A stretch of DNA of 64,000 nucleotides, taken from positions 308,501 to 372,500 of the forward strand of contig CP113928.1 in assembly GCA_029392055.1 (NCBI GenBank), read 5' to 3'. The first letter of the stretch is position 1. Each line of letters starts with the position of its first letter. Source of the DNA: Leuconostocaceae bacterium ESL0723 (lineage in GTDB: Bacteria; Bacillota; Bacilli; Lactobacillales; Lactobacillaceae). The notes below the pieces were generated by a model. The model saw nothing but the letters and a program-made list of their open reading frames with translations, had not been told where the DNA came from and did no database searches. This document shows, piece after piece, positions 41,965 to 51,764 of this stretch. Made by a program: the position numbers and the translations under genes.

Positions 41965-43326
41965 ATGAAAGTCATTGTTGTTGGTGCTTCTCACGGTGGA
42001 CACGAGTCTGCGGTGGAGTTGTTGACACGTTACGAAAATAACGAAGTTACGGTCTATGAGGCCGGTGATTTCATTTCCTTTATGTCCTGTGGTATGGAAC
42101 TTTACCTGGAAGGTAAGGCAACCCAGCGCGACGACGTCCGCAACTTTAAGCCTGAAGATGTTGAGAAGTTGGGTGGACAGGTTTACAGCCAGCACCAGGT
42201 TACTAAGATTGATCCCGACAAGCACGAGGTGGAAGTCAAGAACTTGGCTAATGGTGAGACCTTCACCGATACTTACGATAAGTTAATCTTGTCTTCTGGG
42301 GTTACGCCTACCACCATCCCAGTTCCTGGAAACGACCTGAAGAACGTCTTCTTGATGCGTGGCCGTGACTGGGCTACTAAGCTCCACGACAAGCTGCATG
42401 ACGACCAGGTTAAAAACGTGGTTGTCGTTGGTGCCGGTTACATTGGTATCGAGGCCGCCGAGGTCTTTGCCAAGGGTGGCAAGAATGTGACCATCGTTGA
42501 CCGCAACCAGCAGCCCCTGGCCAACTACTTGGACCCACAGTTGGGTGAAGTGGTTGCCAAGACCCTTAGCGAAAACGGTGTAAACCTGGACTTGGGTCGC
42601 ACTGTTTCTGAGTACCAAGGTACCACCGAGGTTCAGTCAGTGAAGACTGATGATGGTTGCGAGTTACCAGCCGACTTGGTTATCGTAGCTGCCGGGGTTA
42701 CGCCTAACACCGACTGGTTGAAGGGCACCGTTGACCTTGAAGAAGGTGGTTTCATTAAAACCGACCCATACCTGCGCACTTCAGCCCCTGATATTTATGC
42801 CGTCGGTGATGCGATTAAGTCCCTCTTTGCCCCTGCCGGCAAGCCGGCCCCAATCGCCCTGGCTTCGGCTGCCCGCCGTCAGGCCCGCTACGTGGCTGAG
42901 ACTTTGACGATGACTAAGCCAGACCGCAGCTTCCCAGGAATCAACGGTTCTTCAGCCTTGTCTGTGTTTGACTACCACTTGGCTAACACTGGGGTTAATG
43001 CCCACAATGCCGAGCTGTTGAACTTGGATGTTGCGGAGAGCGTTTACCATGGTAAGTTGCGTCCAAACTTTGTGACCGATGGTAACCCGGATGTGTGGGT
43101 TAAGTTGACCTACCACCCAGAGAGTCACCAGATCTTAGGTGGTCAGATTCTCTCTAAGGGTGCGATTACGGCCCACGGTAACACGATTTCTTTGGCCATC
43201 ACGGCCCACATGACCTTGGAAGACTTGGCTGAGGCCGACTTCTTCTTCCAGCCTGGCTTTGACCGTCAGTGGTCAGTGCTTAACATTGCTGCCCAGACTG
43301 CCCTGGGTGAAACCCCAGCCGTATAA
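41965..43326 (+). CDS. npr: NADH peroxidase / NADH oxidase-type flavoprotein
   Basis: 453 residues. His10 in GASHGGHES and the redox Cys42 in SFMSCGM are at the positions of enterococcal NADH peroxidase. The two dinucleotide folds (MKVIVVGAS for FAD, VVVGAGYIGIEAAE for NADH) and the C-terminal ADFFFQPGFDRQW interface match the same family. It reduces peroxide to water (or oxygen to water in the oxidase subgroup) through a cysteine sulfenic acid. The His10-Gly-Gly-His context and overall likeness favour peroxidase. Placed next to a PerR-like regulator and metal transporters, it completes an oxidative-stress block. Confidence 0.88.
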   Translation: MKVIVVGASHGGHESAVELLTRYENNEVTVYEAGDFISFMSCGMELYLEGKATQRDDVRNFKPEDVEKLGGQVYSQHQVTKIDPDKHEVEVKNLANGETFTDTYDKLILSSGVTPTTIPVPGNDLKNVFLMRGRDWATKLHDKLHDDQVKNVVVVGAGYIGIEAAEVFAKGGKNVTIVDRNQQPLANYLDPQLGEVVAKTLSENGVNLDLGRTVSEYQGTTEVQSVKTDDGCELPADLVIVAAGVTPNTDWLKGTVDLEEGGFIKTDPYLRTSAPDIYAVGDAIKSLFAPAGKPAPIALASAARRQARYVAETLTMTKPDRSFPGINGSSALSVFDYHLANTGVNAHNAELLNLDVAESVYHGKLRPNFVTDGNPDVWVKLTYHPESHQILGGQILSKGAITAHGNTISLAITAHMTLEDLAEADFFFQPGFDRQWSVLNIAAQTALGETPAV

Positions 43327-43344
43327 GAGTTGCCAAGCGAATTA

Positions 43345-43382
43345 ATAAACCGTCCTGATAATGGTCAGGACGGTTTATTTTT
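43345..43382 (+). terminator. terminator after NADH peroxidase
   Basis: TAAACCGTCCTGA, loop TAATGG, TCAGGACGGTTTA, then five Ts. Confidence 0.9.
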
Positions 43383-43399
43383 GGCATAATAAGATTATT

Positions 43400-44257
43400 A
43401 TGAAGACGAAATTAGTGACTTTTTGGCGAGGGGTATCTGAGCGCTGGCATTTAAATCAGTTGATGACTGGTTTTGACCGGGCCCAGCTTTTTTTCGTGGG
43501 CCCCGCCTTTGCCTACTACGCTCTGCTAACCATTTTCCCAACGCTGATTGCGGCCGCCGTTTTGATCTCACTGGTCAACGTCAACGGTGGGACCTTGCTG
43601 GCCACGCTCTCCCAAATTATGCCAGCCAATGTTTACAATATTTTGGCTCCAGTGCTGACCTCGGTCTTGCACAGTGACTACAAGACTTGGCTGTCCTTCT
43701 CCCTGCTCTTTATTGTCTGGGCGATTTCGCAGACGATTTCCATTTTTCGGCGGACCTTCAACCGGATTGCCAATGTTGACCAGCAGGAGAGCGGACTGCT
43801 CAGTCGGTTCTGGTCCTTTCTCTGGTTGGCCGTGATTCTGATTGCCTTTATCGTGCTCTCGATGGCCGCCAATGTGATTAGCCTGATGACCAAAAACCTG
43901 CCACCTACCCCCTGGAATGATTTTCTTAAGCACCAGACTGGCTGGCTAATCCTGCTGGGCCTGTGGTTTGCGTTAATGATGATGAACTACTTCCTGCCAA
44001 CCCGGCAGGCCCGGGCACCCTTTAAAGCCGTCGCCTGGGGAACGGTCGCTGAGCTGGTCATGCTCTTTGCTTTGAATAAGGCCTTCACCTTTTACGCCCA
44101 GTTGCAGGTGGGCAAGTACGGCTTTTACCAGTCGGTCAGTTCGATGATTGTCTTCTTGATTTGGCTAAACCTCTTAGCAACGATTCTGGTCGTGGGTTAT
44201 GTCATTATTATGTGGCTGGCCAGTTTTCATAAGAAAGGAAAGATTGCCCATGTTTAA
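43400..44257 (+). CDS. YihY/BrkB-family membrane protein
   Basis: 285 residues with about six membrane helices. GPAFAYYALLTIFPTLIAA, ISIFRRTFNRI and a GKYGFYQSVSSMIVFLIWL block identify the YihY/BrkB family (once misnamed ribonuclease BN). Its function is not settled; transport or lipid roles have been proposed. ATG 43400 is the only sensible start but has a poor ribosome site (TAAGA). The next gene starts in its last codons, giving coupled translation. Confidence 0.87.
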   Translation: MKTKLVTFWRGVSERWHLNQLMTGFDRAQLFFVGPAFAYYALLTIFPTLIAAAVLISLVNVNGGTLLATLSQIMPANVYNILAPVLTSVLHSDYKTWLSFSLLFIVWAISQTISIFRRTFNRIANVDQQESGLLSRFWSFLWLAVILIAFIVLSMAANVISLMTKNLPPTPWNDFLKHQTGWLILLGLWFALMMMNYFLPTRQARAPFKAVAWGTVAELVMLFALNKAFTFYAQLQVGKYGFYQSVSSMIVFLIWLNLLATILVVGYVIIMWLASFHKKGKIAHV

Positions 44258-44843
44258 AAAAGCTGATTTCAAGGCCTTTGACGAACCAACCTTAGATGGC
44301 CGGATGAAACTCATCCAAACCGTCATTGATCCAGAATTTGAGGATTTTGCCGAAAAGGCCCTGCCCATCTTAAAAGAAGACGGTCAGGACTGGGTGGCCC
44401 ACGTGGCCAAGCACCGGATGCGGACGACCAACCCGCCGGAGAATACCTGGGTGGCCTTTGCACCCAACCCCCGCGGTTATAAGATGATGCCCCACTTTGA
44501 ACTGGGGCTCTGGGAAGACCACCTTTACTTCTATCTGGCGGTGGAAGCTAACATGAAGCCCAAGGAAACCGCCACGATTTCTAAGAAGTTGGCCGAGATT
44601 GCGCCCCTGGTAGCGAAGTTGCCTGACGATTTTGTCATTAGTCAGGACCACATGGTTAACCAAACTTGGGACTTGAATCAGTACGATGACAGTGTCGCTC
44701 GCTACCAAAAGGTGAAGGCCAGTGAGGTTCTGATTGGACGCCAGTTTTACCTGGACAACCCCTTGATGGGCACGCCTGAATTAGAGCAAACCCTATTAGA
44801 AACACTAAAAGAACTAATTCCACTTTATGAAAAGTTGCGCTAA
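44250..44843 (+). CDS. DUF1054 (YktB-like) protein
   Basis: 197 residues. The family pattern is clear: FKKADFKAFDEPTLDGRM, VAKHRMRTTNPPENTWVAFA, RGYKMMPHFELGLW. Soluble; crystal structures of family members exist but the role is unknown. ATG 44250 follows AAAGGAAAG and overlaps the YihY gene by eight bases; the longer frame from 44199 is read-through. A very strong bidirectional terminator follows. Confidence 0.88.
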   Translation: MFKKADFKAFDEPTLDGRMKLIQTVIDPEFEDFAEKALPILKEDGQDWVAHVAKHRMRTTNPPENTWVAFAPNPRGYKMMPHFELGLWEDHLYFYLAVEANMKPKETATISKKLAEIAPLVAKLPDDFVISQDHMVNQTWDLNQYDDSVARYQKVKASEVLIGRQFYLDNPLMGTPELEQTLLETLKELIPLYEKLR

Positions 44844-44845
44844 TC

Positions 44846-44878
44846 AAAAAGCACCAGCAGATTCTGCTGGTGCTTTTT
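44846..44878. terminator. bidirectional terminator
   Basis: AAAAAGCACCAGCAG, loop ATT, CTGCTGGTGCTTTTT; perfect 15-pair stem shared by the DUF1054 gene and the antiporter gene. Confidence 0.95.
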
Positions 44879-44879
44879 A

Positions 44880-46970
44880 TTATTCAATGGCGGCCTGCGG
44901 TTCCGTGCCATTTTCCATCAGCTCCAGACTCTGGGCCTGGTTGATTTCATTAAAAAGGCGGTCAGCTAAGGCTGGCTTAATCCGACCGGCTGCCAGACCA
45001 TTTTGAACGAAATCATACTCGTACTGGAAGGCTTGGATGAAGGCACTGCTATCAACTTCCACCTGAGGGGTCTGGTAATGGTGCTGGACCCGCTGGAAGA
45101 ATTCGTTCATGGTGTGTCGGACCCGGTCCAAATCGACATTGTCCCGGTGGGTATTGGCTAAGCGCTCCCGCAAGATATCGTATAAATGACGGTCAGTGGC
45201 CTGGGCCAGGTCTGTGTTTAAGGACCGAATGAACTCCCAGTTATCCTGCCACTTTTTGGCCTGCTGAATGCGGGGGTTATCATCACCGCGCTGCAACTGC
45301 CGTTGGAAGTAGACCTGACGTTGGTGCTTGGTGAAGGTCCGGGTCTCGATGTGGAAAATCGTTTCATGGATGGCCCGGCGGACAAAGTGCCTAGAACGCA
45401 GCCAGAACTGGTTTTTTTGCCGGTGCTGGAAGGTCCGCTGAAGCATTTGGTCGTAGAACTTAATCACTTCGGCCGGATAGTGATCACTGGCATAATCGCC
45501 ATGAATGTAGTCCTCAGCGAAGGTGATTGTCTGATCCAGTTCGTCTTGGTAATCCTGGTCCGAAGAGGCCAGGTTGTCATCCATCGGCGTGCGCTTCTGG
45601 GACTGGAGCTGGGTGCTAACCGCTTCCCGGACCGCATAATTACTGACATTGTCCTGCAGTTTTAGGATGGCATAATCAATCATCTTATTACGGACCTTGC
45701 GCAGTTCGTTTTCACTGTAGGCGGTTTTTTTAGCCGGCAAAATGAGGGGGAGGACCACCGCCGCCACGATCAAACTGATAATAATGACCAGGCTGGCACA
45801 GATAATGATTTCATCGCGGAAGGGGAAGGGCGCGCCGTTTAAAGTCCGCGGCAGAGAAAAGGCCATGGCCAGGGTGACGGCCCCGTGCACGCCACTGACG
45901 CCAAAGACCTTGGCGTTTAGGTGGCGGAGGCGGCCTTCCCGCTTACCCATCAGCTGGTTGGTTTGCGGGTTCTTTTCGAAGCGGGCCCATACATAACGCC
46001 AGACCAGCATGAGAACGTAGATACCAACACTCAGCACCACCAAGGCCCAGCGTTCCCGCATGGTGAGCGCCATTAAGTGATTGAAAACCGAGGGCAGGGA
46101 TAGGCCCAACAGTAGAAAGACGATATTGTTTAAAATCGCATTGATACTCTGCCAAAGGGTGGCCACGGTTAGCTGGGCGTCAGTTGATACCAGGCGGAGA
46201 CGCCGGCTTTCGATGTTGTGGACCAGGCCACTGGCAACCACGGCCAAAATACCGGAAACGCCCAGGGACTCGGCCAGGAGGTAGATGGCAAAGGGCGTCA
46301 GGAGGTTGATTGGAATGGTCGTTACCAACTTACTGATCGCCCGTAAGTTCAATTTCATCCGTAGCGTGATTAACAGGAAGGAGCCGACGATACCAACGAC
46401 AACGCCGCCCACTGCCACAAAGAGGAAGTGACCAAGCCCATTAATCAGGGAAAAGTTACCAGCTTCTAGGACCGAGAGGGCCAGGTCTAACATGACCAGG
46501 CCGGTCGCATCATTAAAGAGGGATTCCAGCGACAGGGCTTCGTTAACACCGCCGGGCACCGCCCGACCCTGGGTAATCGAATTAACGGCCACAGCGTCGG
46601 TCGGCACCACAATGGCTGCCAGGGCGATTGCCAGTGGTAGGGTCCAGTGGGTTTCAATTAAGGTCAGACCCGAAACTAGGACCGCCGTCAAAACCGCCAA
46701 GACAACTGACAGCTTGATAATCATGCCAAAGCGGGCCCGGATTCGCCGGGCATCCTGGGCCTGCCCCTCGACAAACATGATGGGGGCGATGATGAGAAGC
46801 AAGAAGAGCTCTGGTTCTAGCGTGTAATTGTGCAAAACCGGGGTAAAGGACAGGGCCACCCCAGTTAGGATCAGAATAAAGGCATCGGGCACCTTGGGTA
46901 GGTAGGTTTTCACAATGTTGGCAAAGATTACACCAGTGATTAATAGGGTAAATAGGTAAAAACTCGACAT
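44880..46970 (-). CDS. Na+/H+ antiporter of the CPA1/NhaP type
   Basis: 696 residues. The first 410 or so carry 12 membrane helices, with the ion-binding ESLFNDATGLV motif (adjacent Asn-Asp) in the sixth region and AIVVPTDAVAVNS before it. A cytoplasmic, charged, helical domain of about 280 residues follows, much larger than in minimal homologues and probably regulatory or dimer-forming. It exchanges Na+ or K+ for H+, aiding pH and salt tolerance. The start is ambiguous: ATG 46970 is used; GTG 46979 in frame would add three residues. Divergent from pepN. Confidence 0.88.
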   Translation of the reverse strand: MSSFYLFTLLITGVIFANIVKTYLPKVPDAFILILTGVALSFTPVLHNYTLEPELFLLLIIAPIMFVEGQAQDARRIRARFGMIIKLSVVLAVLTAVLVSGLTLIETHWTLPLAIALAAIVVPTDAVAVNSITQGRAVPGGVNEALSLESLFNDATGLVMLDLALSVLEAGNFSLINGLGHFLFVAVGGVVVGIVGSFLLITLRMKLNLRAISKLVTTIPINLLTPFAIYLLAESLGVSGILAVVASGLVHNIESRRLRLVSTDAQLTVATLWQSINAILNNIVFLLLGLSLPSVFNHLMALTMRERWALVVLSVGIYVLMLVWRYVWARFEKNPQTNQLMGKREGRLRHLNAKVFGVSGVHGAVTLAMAFSLPRTLNGAPFPFRDEIIICASLVIIISLIVAAVVLPLILPAKKTAYSENELRKVRNKMIDYAILKLQDNVSNYAVREAVSTQLQSQKRTPMDDNLASSDQDYQDELDQTITFAEDYIHGDYASDHYPAEVIKFYDQMLQRTFQHRQKNQFWLRSRHFVRRAIHETIFHIETRTFTKHQRQVYFQRQLQRGDDNPRIQQAKKWQDNWEFIRSLNTDLAQATDRHLYDILRERLANTHRDNVDLDRVRHTMNEFFQRVQHHYQTPQVEVDSSAFIQAFQYEYDFVQNGLAAGRIKPALADRLFNEINQAQSLELMENGTEPQAAIE

Positions 46971-47139
46971 CAGGTCCACTTTCTCTTAAAAAATTTGAAA
47001 TTTTAACGGTATCGCGTGCGTTTATTATAGGGCTATTTGAGGGGGCTGACAAATCGGTTGGTCTAGGTGAAAAATTTTTTTATTGTCGCTAACTTAGTTA
47101 TAATGGGACCAACAATAAATAAGGAAAAGGTGGGATTTC

Positions 47140-49668
47140 ATGACAGCAATTGCCCGTTTTTATGAAGCATTTAAACCTAAGCACTACGACTTGTACCTCG
47201 ACATTAGTCGCCAGGACAAGACGATTAAGGGTCATACTAAGATTTTTGGTGAGGCCCAATCTGAAACCGTGGCCCTCCACCAGCACGATTTAAAAATTGA
47301 AGAACTCCTCGTTGATGGGGAAAAAGTACCCTTTGAGGTTGAAAATGCCGAGGATGCCGTCCGTTTTCCAGTCGGTAAGACCGGTGAAATCACGATTGAT
47401 GTGACCTACTCGGCCCCTTTGACCGACAACATGAACGGAATTTATCCTTCCTATTTTAAGGTTGATGGCGTAGAAAAGCAGCTGGTCAGCACCCAGTTTG
47501 AAACTTACTTTGCCCGCCAGGCCTTTCCAAGTATCGATGAACCAGAGGCCAAGGCAACCTTTAGCCTGGCCTTGAAGTTTGATGAGCAGCCCGGTGAAAC
47601 AGCGATTGCCAACATGCCAGAGGACCACGTGACCGACGGGGTGCGCTACTTTGAAACCACGGTGAAGATGTCTACCTACCTGGTGGCCTTTACCTTTGGT
47701 GAAATGCAAAACAAGCAGACCGAGACCCAGAGTGGTGTTAAAGTCGGCGTCTTTGCAACCAAGGCCCACCCCGACACGGATTTGGACTTTGCCTTAGACA
47801 TTGCTAAGCGCTCAATCGAGTTCTATGAAGATTACTACCAGACTGAATATCCACTGCCCCATTCCTGGCAGGTGGCCCTGCCCGACTTCTCAGCTGGCGC
47901 CATGGAAAACTGGGGGATGGTGACCTACCGGGAAGCCTACCTGCTCTTAGATCCAAAGAATACCGCTCTGGGCGTTAAGCAGGTTGTGGCCACGGTGATT
48001 GCCCATGAGCTGGCTCACCAGTGGTTTGGCGACCTAGTGACGATGAAGTGGTGGGATGAGCTTTGGTTAAATGAGAGTTTCGCCAACATGATGGAGTACG
48101 TGGCCGTTGACGCCCTGGAACCCGACTGGCACATTTGGGAAACCTTTAATGCTAGCGATGTCCAGGCCGCTCTGAAGCGCGATGCCATCGAAGGGGTGCA
48201 GTCCGTCCATGTGGCGGTTAATCACCCTGAAGAAATTGATGCCCTCTTTGATCCTGCCATTGTCTATGCCAAGGGTGCCCGCCTGCTGGTGATGGTCCGG
48301 GCCTTTATCGGTGATGATGCTCTGCGGCGCGGTTTGAAGGCCTACTTTGAAAAGATGCGCTATGGCAATGCTAGTGGGGATGATCTCTGGGATGCCCTTG
48401 GTCACGCTGCTGGTCAGGATTTGACCAGCATGATGAAGACCTGGTTGCAGCAACCTGGCTACCCAGTGGTCTCAGCCAAGGTTGAAAACGGACACCTGGT
48501 CCTTAGCCAGCACCAATTTAACATTGGCCCAGCTGCTAAGGCTGACCGCCGCTGGCAGATTCCGCTTAACAGCAACATTCCAGATGCGCCTAAGGTCATG
48601 AAAGAAGCTAGTGTAGACCTGGGTGACTATCAAGAGTTGGCTGATAAAACTGAGGGTCCAATTCGCTTGAATGTTGGCAACGCCGCCCACTTTATCGTCC
48701 ACTACGATGAAACTTTGGCCAAGGCGATTGAGGCCGACCTGGCTAACTTGGACCCAATTAGTAAGGCCCAACAACTCCAAGACCGGCTGCTCCTAGCCCA
48801 GGCTGGCCAAGGACGCTACGCCGACTTGCTGCCACTGCTGACCAGCTTTGCCAACAGCAAGTCTGCCCTGGTCAACGACCTGGTTTACCAGGCTATCGGT
48901 CAGCTTAAGTTCTTTGTTAGTGCTGGTAGCCCTGAAGAAGACCAGCTGCGCCAGCTAGTTCAAAGCCTGACAGGCCAGCAGTTGGCCCGCCTTGGTTGGT
49001 TGCAGACTGACAGTGACAGCAATGATGACCGCCTAATTCGGCCCTTGATTTTGTCAGCTGCGGTATACGGTCGGGCACCGGAAGCCCTTGAAGCGGCCCA
49101 TGACCTCTTTGAAAAGTACCGTGATGATTTGACCAAGTTGCCCGCCGAAGCCCGGCCAGCAGTTTTGACCAATGAAATCGAAAATTATAACAGTCAGGCT
49201 ACCTTTGACCTACTGCTTAACCTTTATCAAAACACGGCCACGGCTAGTTTGAAGAGCGACATCCAGGCCGCCCTGACAACCACGCCGGACGCCAAGCAGG
49301 TTAACCAGGCAATTAGTGACTTCCAGACCGCCACGGTCATTAAGCCCCAAGACCTGCGCCGTTGGTTTGAAGGCTACTTGCGTAACCCAGTCGGTCAGCA
49401 GGCGGCCTGGGATTGGATTCGCGACCAATGGTCTTGGTTGGAAGAAAAGCTCGGTGGCGACATGGAGTTCTCCAGTTACGTTACGGTTATCAGCCGGGTC
49501 TTCCACACGGCTGAGCGCCTGAACGAGTTTGAGGCCTTCTTTAATCCTAAGATTGAACAACCTGGTTTGACGCGTGAAATTCAAATGGACCGCGATATCA
49601 TCGCTAGCCGGGTCCAAGTCATCGCTGACCAGCAAGAAAGCCTATTTAAAGCCCTGGAAGCTCATTAA
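47140..49668 (+). CDS. pepN: aminopeptidase N (lysyl aminopeptidase)
   Basis: 842 residues of the M1 family. GAMENWG (substrate N-terminus binding), zinc motif HELAHQWFGD with the third ligand in WLNESFAN, and a helical C-terminal half are complete. In lactic acid bacteria PepN removes N-terminal residues from casein and other peptides in the cytoplasm. A TATAAT at 47099-47104 may be the -10. No signal peptide. I see no convincing terminator in the 115 bases before sufC. Confidence 0.96.
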   Translation: MTAIARFYEAFKPKHYDLYLDISRQDKTIKGHTKIFGEAQSETVALHQHDLKIEELLVDGEKVPFEVENAEDAVRFPVGKTGEITIDVTYSAPLTDNMNGIYPSYFKVDGVEKQLVSTQFETYFARQAFPSIDEPEAKATFSLALKFDEQPGETAIANMPEDHVTDGVRYFETTVKMSTYLVAFTFGEMQNKQTETQSGVKVGVFATKAHPDTDLDFALDIAKRSIEFYEDYYQTEYPLPHSWQVALPDFSAGAMENWGMVTYREAYLLLDPKNTALGVKQVVATVIAHELAHQWFGDLVTMKWWDELWLNESFANMMEYVAVDALEPDWHIWETFNASDVQAALKRDAIEGVQSVHVAVNHPEEIDALFDPAIVYAKGARLLVMVRAFIGDDALRRGLKAYFEKMRYGNASGDDLWDALGHAAGQDLTSMMKTWLQQPGYPVVSAKVENGHLVLSQHQFNIGPAAKADRRWQIPLNSNIPDAPKVMKEASVDLGDYQELADKTEGPIRLNVGNAAHFIVHYDETLAKAIEADLANLDPISKAQQLQDRLLLAQAGQGRYADLLPLLTSFANSKSALVNDLVYQAIGQLKFFVSAGSPEEDQLRQLVQSLTGQQLARLGWLQTDSDSNDDRLIRPLILSAAVYGRAPEALEAAHDLFEKYRDDLTKLPAEARPAVLTNEIENYNSQATFDLLLNLYQNTATASLKSDIQAALTTTPDAKQVNQAISDFQTATVIKPQDLRRWFEGYLRNPVGQQAAWDWIRDQWSWLEEKLGGDMEFSSYVTVISRVFHTAERLNEFEAFFNPKIEQPGLTREIQMDRDIIASRVQVIADQQESLFKALEAH

Positions 49669-49754
49669 ACACCCCTGGTTAAATTAGAAAATAATCCTGG
49701 ACCACTTGGTGATTTTCTTATCATAGTTGCTTTTTTATGAGTAAAATATTAGAT

Positions 49755-49763
49755 TGTTATAAA
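49755..49763 (+). promoter_or_regulatory. suf operon promoter
   Basis: Extended -10 TG-T-TATAAA, 21 bases before the sufC ATG. The -35 is weak. No IscR- or Fur-type palindrome seen. Confidence 0.45.
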
Positions 49764-49783
49764 AGTAATGCTGGGGGAGCACA

Positions 49784-50584
49784 ATGAAAACTTTAAAAGT
49801 TGAAAATTTACACGTTAACGTCGCCGGTAAGGAAATCTTAAAGGGCGTTAACTTGACGGTGAACACGGGTGAAGTCCACGCCATCATGGGACCCAATGGG
49901 ACTGGAAAGTCAACCCTGTCCCAGGCCATCATGGGCCACCCCGCCTACGAAATTACCGAGGGTAAGATTACCTTTGACGGTCAGGATTTGGCTGAGATGA
50001 GCGTCGATGAACGCGCCCGGGCTGGCCTCTTTTTGGCCATGCAGTACCCCGCTGAAATTCAGGGGGTTACCAACGCCGAATTTATGCGGGCCGCGGTTAA
50101 CGCCCGCCGGCCAGAAGACGACCAGATTGGCGTTTTGCCTTTTATGAAGGAACTCGACAAGAAGCGTGAGTTCCTGTCAATGAGTGCCGAAATGGCCAAC
50201 CGTTACTTGAACGAAGGGTTCTCTGGTGGTGAAAAGAAGCGCAATGAGATCCTGCAGATGATGATGATTCAGCCATCAATCGCCATCTTGGATGAAATTG
50301 ATTCTGGTCTGGATATCGATGCCCTCAAGGTCGTTTCCCGCGGGGTGAACAGCATGAAGTCCGATGATTTTGCGGTCTTGATGATCACCCACTATCAGCG
50401 TTTGCTGGACTACATTGTGCCTGACTTTGTCCATGTCATGATGGGCGGTCGGGTTGTCAAAACTGGTGGACCAGAAATGGCCCGCAAGCTGGAAGCCGAA
50501 GGTTATGCTGGTCTGCGTGATGAGTTAGGCCTAGACATTGTCCTAACTGATGAAGACGCCGACGAAGACATTACGGGGGTCTGA
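49784..50584 (+). CDS. sufC: SufC, Fe-S assembly ATPase
   Basis: 266 residues. MGPNGTGKSTLSQ (Walker A), FSGGEKKRNEILQMMM (Suf-type signature) and AILDEIDSGLDIDALK (Walker B) are typical. SufC drives the SufBCD scaffold on which Fe-S clusters form. The C-terminal EDADEDITGV extends slightly beyond most homologues. GGGGGAG precedes the ATG. First gene of a sufCDSUB operon with a SufT-like gene at the end. Confidence 0.95.
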   Translation: MKTLKVENLHVNVAGKEILKGVNLTVNTGEVHAIMGPNGTGKSTLSQAIMGHPAYEITEGKITFDGQDLAEMSVDERARAGLFLAMQYPAEIQGVTNAEFMRAAVNARRPEDDQIGVLPFMKELDKKREFLSMSAEMANRYLNEGFSGGEKKRNEILQMMMIQPSIAILDEIDSGLDIDALKVVSRGVNSMKSDDFAVLMITHYQRLLDYIVPDFVHVMMGGRVVKTGGPEMARKLEAEGYAGLRDELGLDIVLTDEDADEDITGV

Positions 50585-50585
50585 T

Positions 50586-51764
50586 ATGAACCAAGAAGTT
50601 ATTGAGCAGCTCCCCCTGCCAGAGTTTGCCAAGGTTCGTTACCGTCCCTGGCACCTAGAGGACCTAGACGCCGGCCAGGGTAGCAGTCATAATCCCCACT
50701 TTGCCCATGATGGACAGACCGGGGCAGAGATTGCTGGTCAGGCAGTTGCCTTCCATCACTTGAGTGAAGAACTGCACGAAGCCGGGGTAATTGTTACCAA
50801 TATTCAAAGTGCCCGGGAAGAATACCCGGACCTGGTTGACCAAGTCCTTGGTAAGGTCGTTGATCCTGGTCGGGACCGATTGACCGCTGCTAACTTTGAC
50901 CAATTTAATACCGGACTATTTGTTTACATCCCAGCGGGCGTGACCGTTAAACCGGTTTTGCACCTATACCTGGATCACCTGGCTGAAAACGGGGACATGG
51001 CCGCCCACAACCTGGTCTACGTTGGCCGGGACAGTGAGGCGACAATTCTACAAGAAACCCACACCGTCGGTGAGGGGACCAGTAAGGTTTCAATTGTGAC
51101 CGAGGTCCTAGCCGCCCGCAATGCCAAGTTGACTTATGCGAACTTGGATGCCCTCTCTGAAGACACGGCGGCCTTCATGCACCGCCAGTCCAACCTCCAG
51201 GACGATGCCCGAGTGGACTGGGTTAACGCCGCCTTTAACGATGGGAATGTGATCGCTGGTTTGACCAGCAAGCTCATCGGCGAAGGGGCCCACACCGAGG
51301 CTAAAGTGGCGGCCTTTACCAACCGTAAGCAGGTGCAGGGCTTTAACACCGAATTGATTAACACCGGCCGTCATACCATTGCCCATATTTTCCAACGAGG
51401 GGTTATCTTAAACTCTTCTAGCCTGATTTTTAACGGTATCGGCCGTATTATCAAGGGGGCCAAGGGTTCCGATGGTCAGCAGGAATCACGGGTATTGATG
51501 CTTTCTCGCCGTGGTCGTGGTGAGGCCAATCCCTTGCTGCTGATTGACGAAAACGACGTGACCGCTGGTCACGCCGCCTCAGTTGGTCAGGTTGACGATG
51601 AGCAGTTGTACTACCTGATGAGTCGGGGTCTGACCCAGCAAGTCGCCCGCAAGTTAGTTATCCGTGGTTTCATTGGTGAAATTTTGGCCAAGATTCCCGA
51701 CCCACAAACCCGGCAGGATCTCGTGAACCAAATCGAAAGAAAACTTGCCCATGAAAACGTATAA
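50586..51764 (+). CDS. sufD: SufD, Fe-S scaffold subunit
   Basis: 392 residues. The right-handed beta-helix core is recognisable from NTGLFVYIPAGVTVKPVLHLY and HIFQRGVILNSSSLIFNGIGRIIKGAKGSDGQQESRVL. SufD pairs with SufB and SufC. ATG 50586 sits one base after the sufC stop; the frame open from 50550 is read-through. GGGGG is its ribosome site. Confidence 0.93.
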   Translation: MNQEVIEQLPLPEFAKVRYRPWHLEDLDAGQGSSHNPHFAHDGQTGAEIAGQAVAFHHLSEELHEAGVIVTNIQSAREEYPDLVDQVLGKVVDPGRDRLTAANFDQFNTGLFVYIPAGVTVKPVLHLYLDHLAENGDMAAHNLVYVGRDSEATILQETHTVGEGTSKVSIVTEVLAARNAKLTYANLDALSEDTAAFMHRQSNLQDDARVDWVNAAFNDGNVIAGLTSKLIGEGAHTEAKVAAFTNRKQVQGFNTELINTGRHTIAHIFQRGVILNSSSLIFNGIGRIIKGAKGSDGQQESRVLMLSRRGRGEANPLLLIDENDVTAGHAASVGQVDDEQLYYLMSRGLTQQVARKLVIRGFIGEILAKIPDPQTRQDLVNQIERKLAHENV

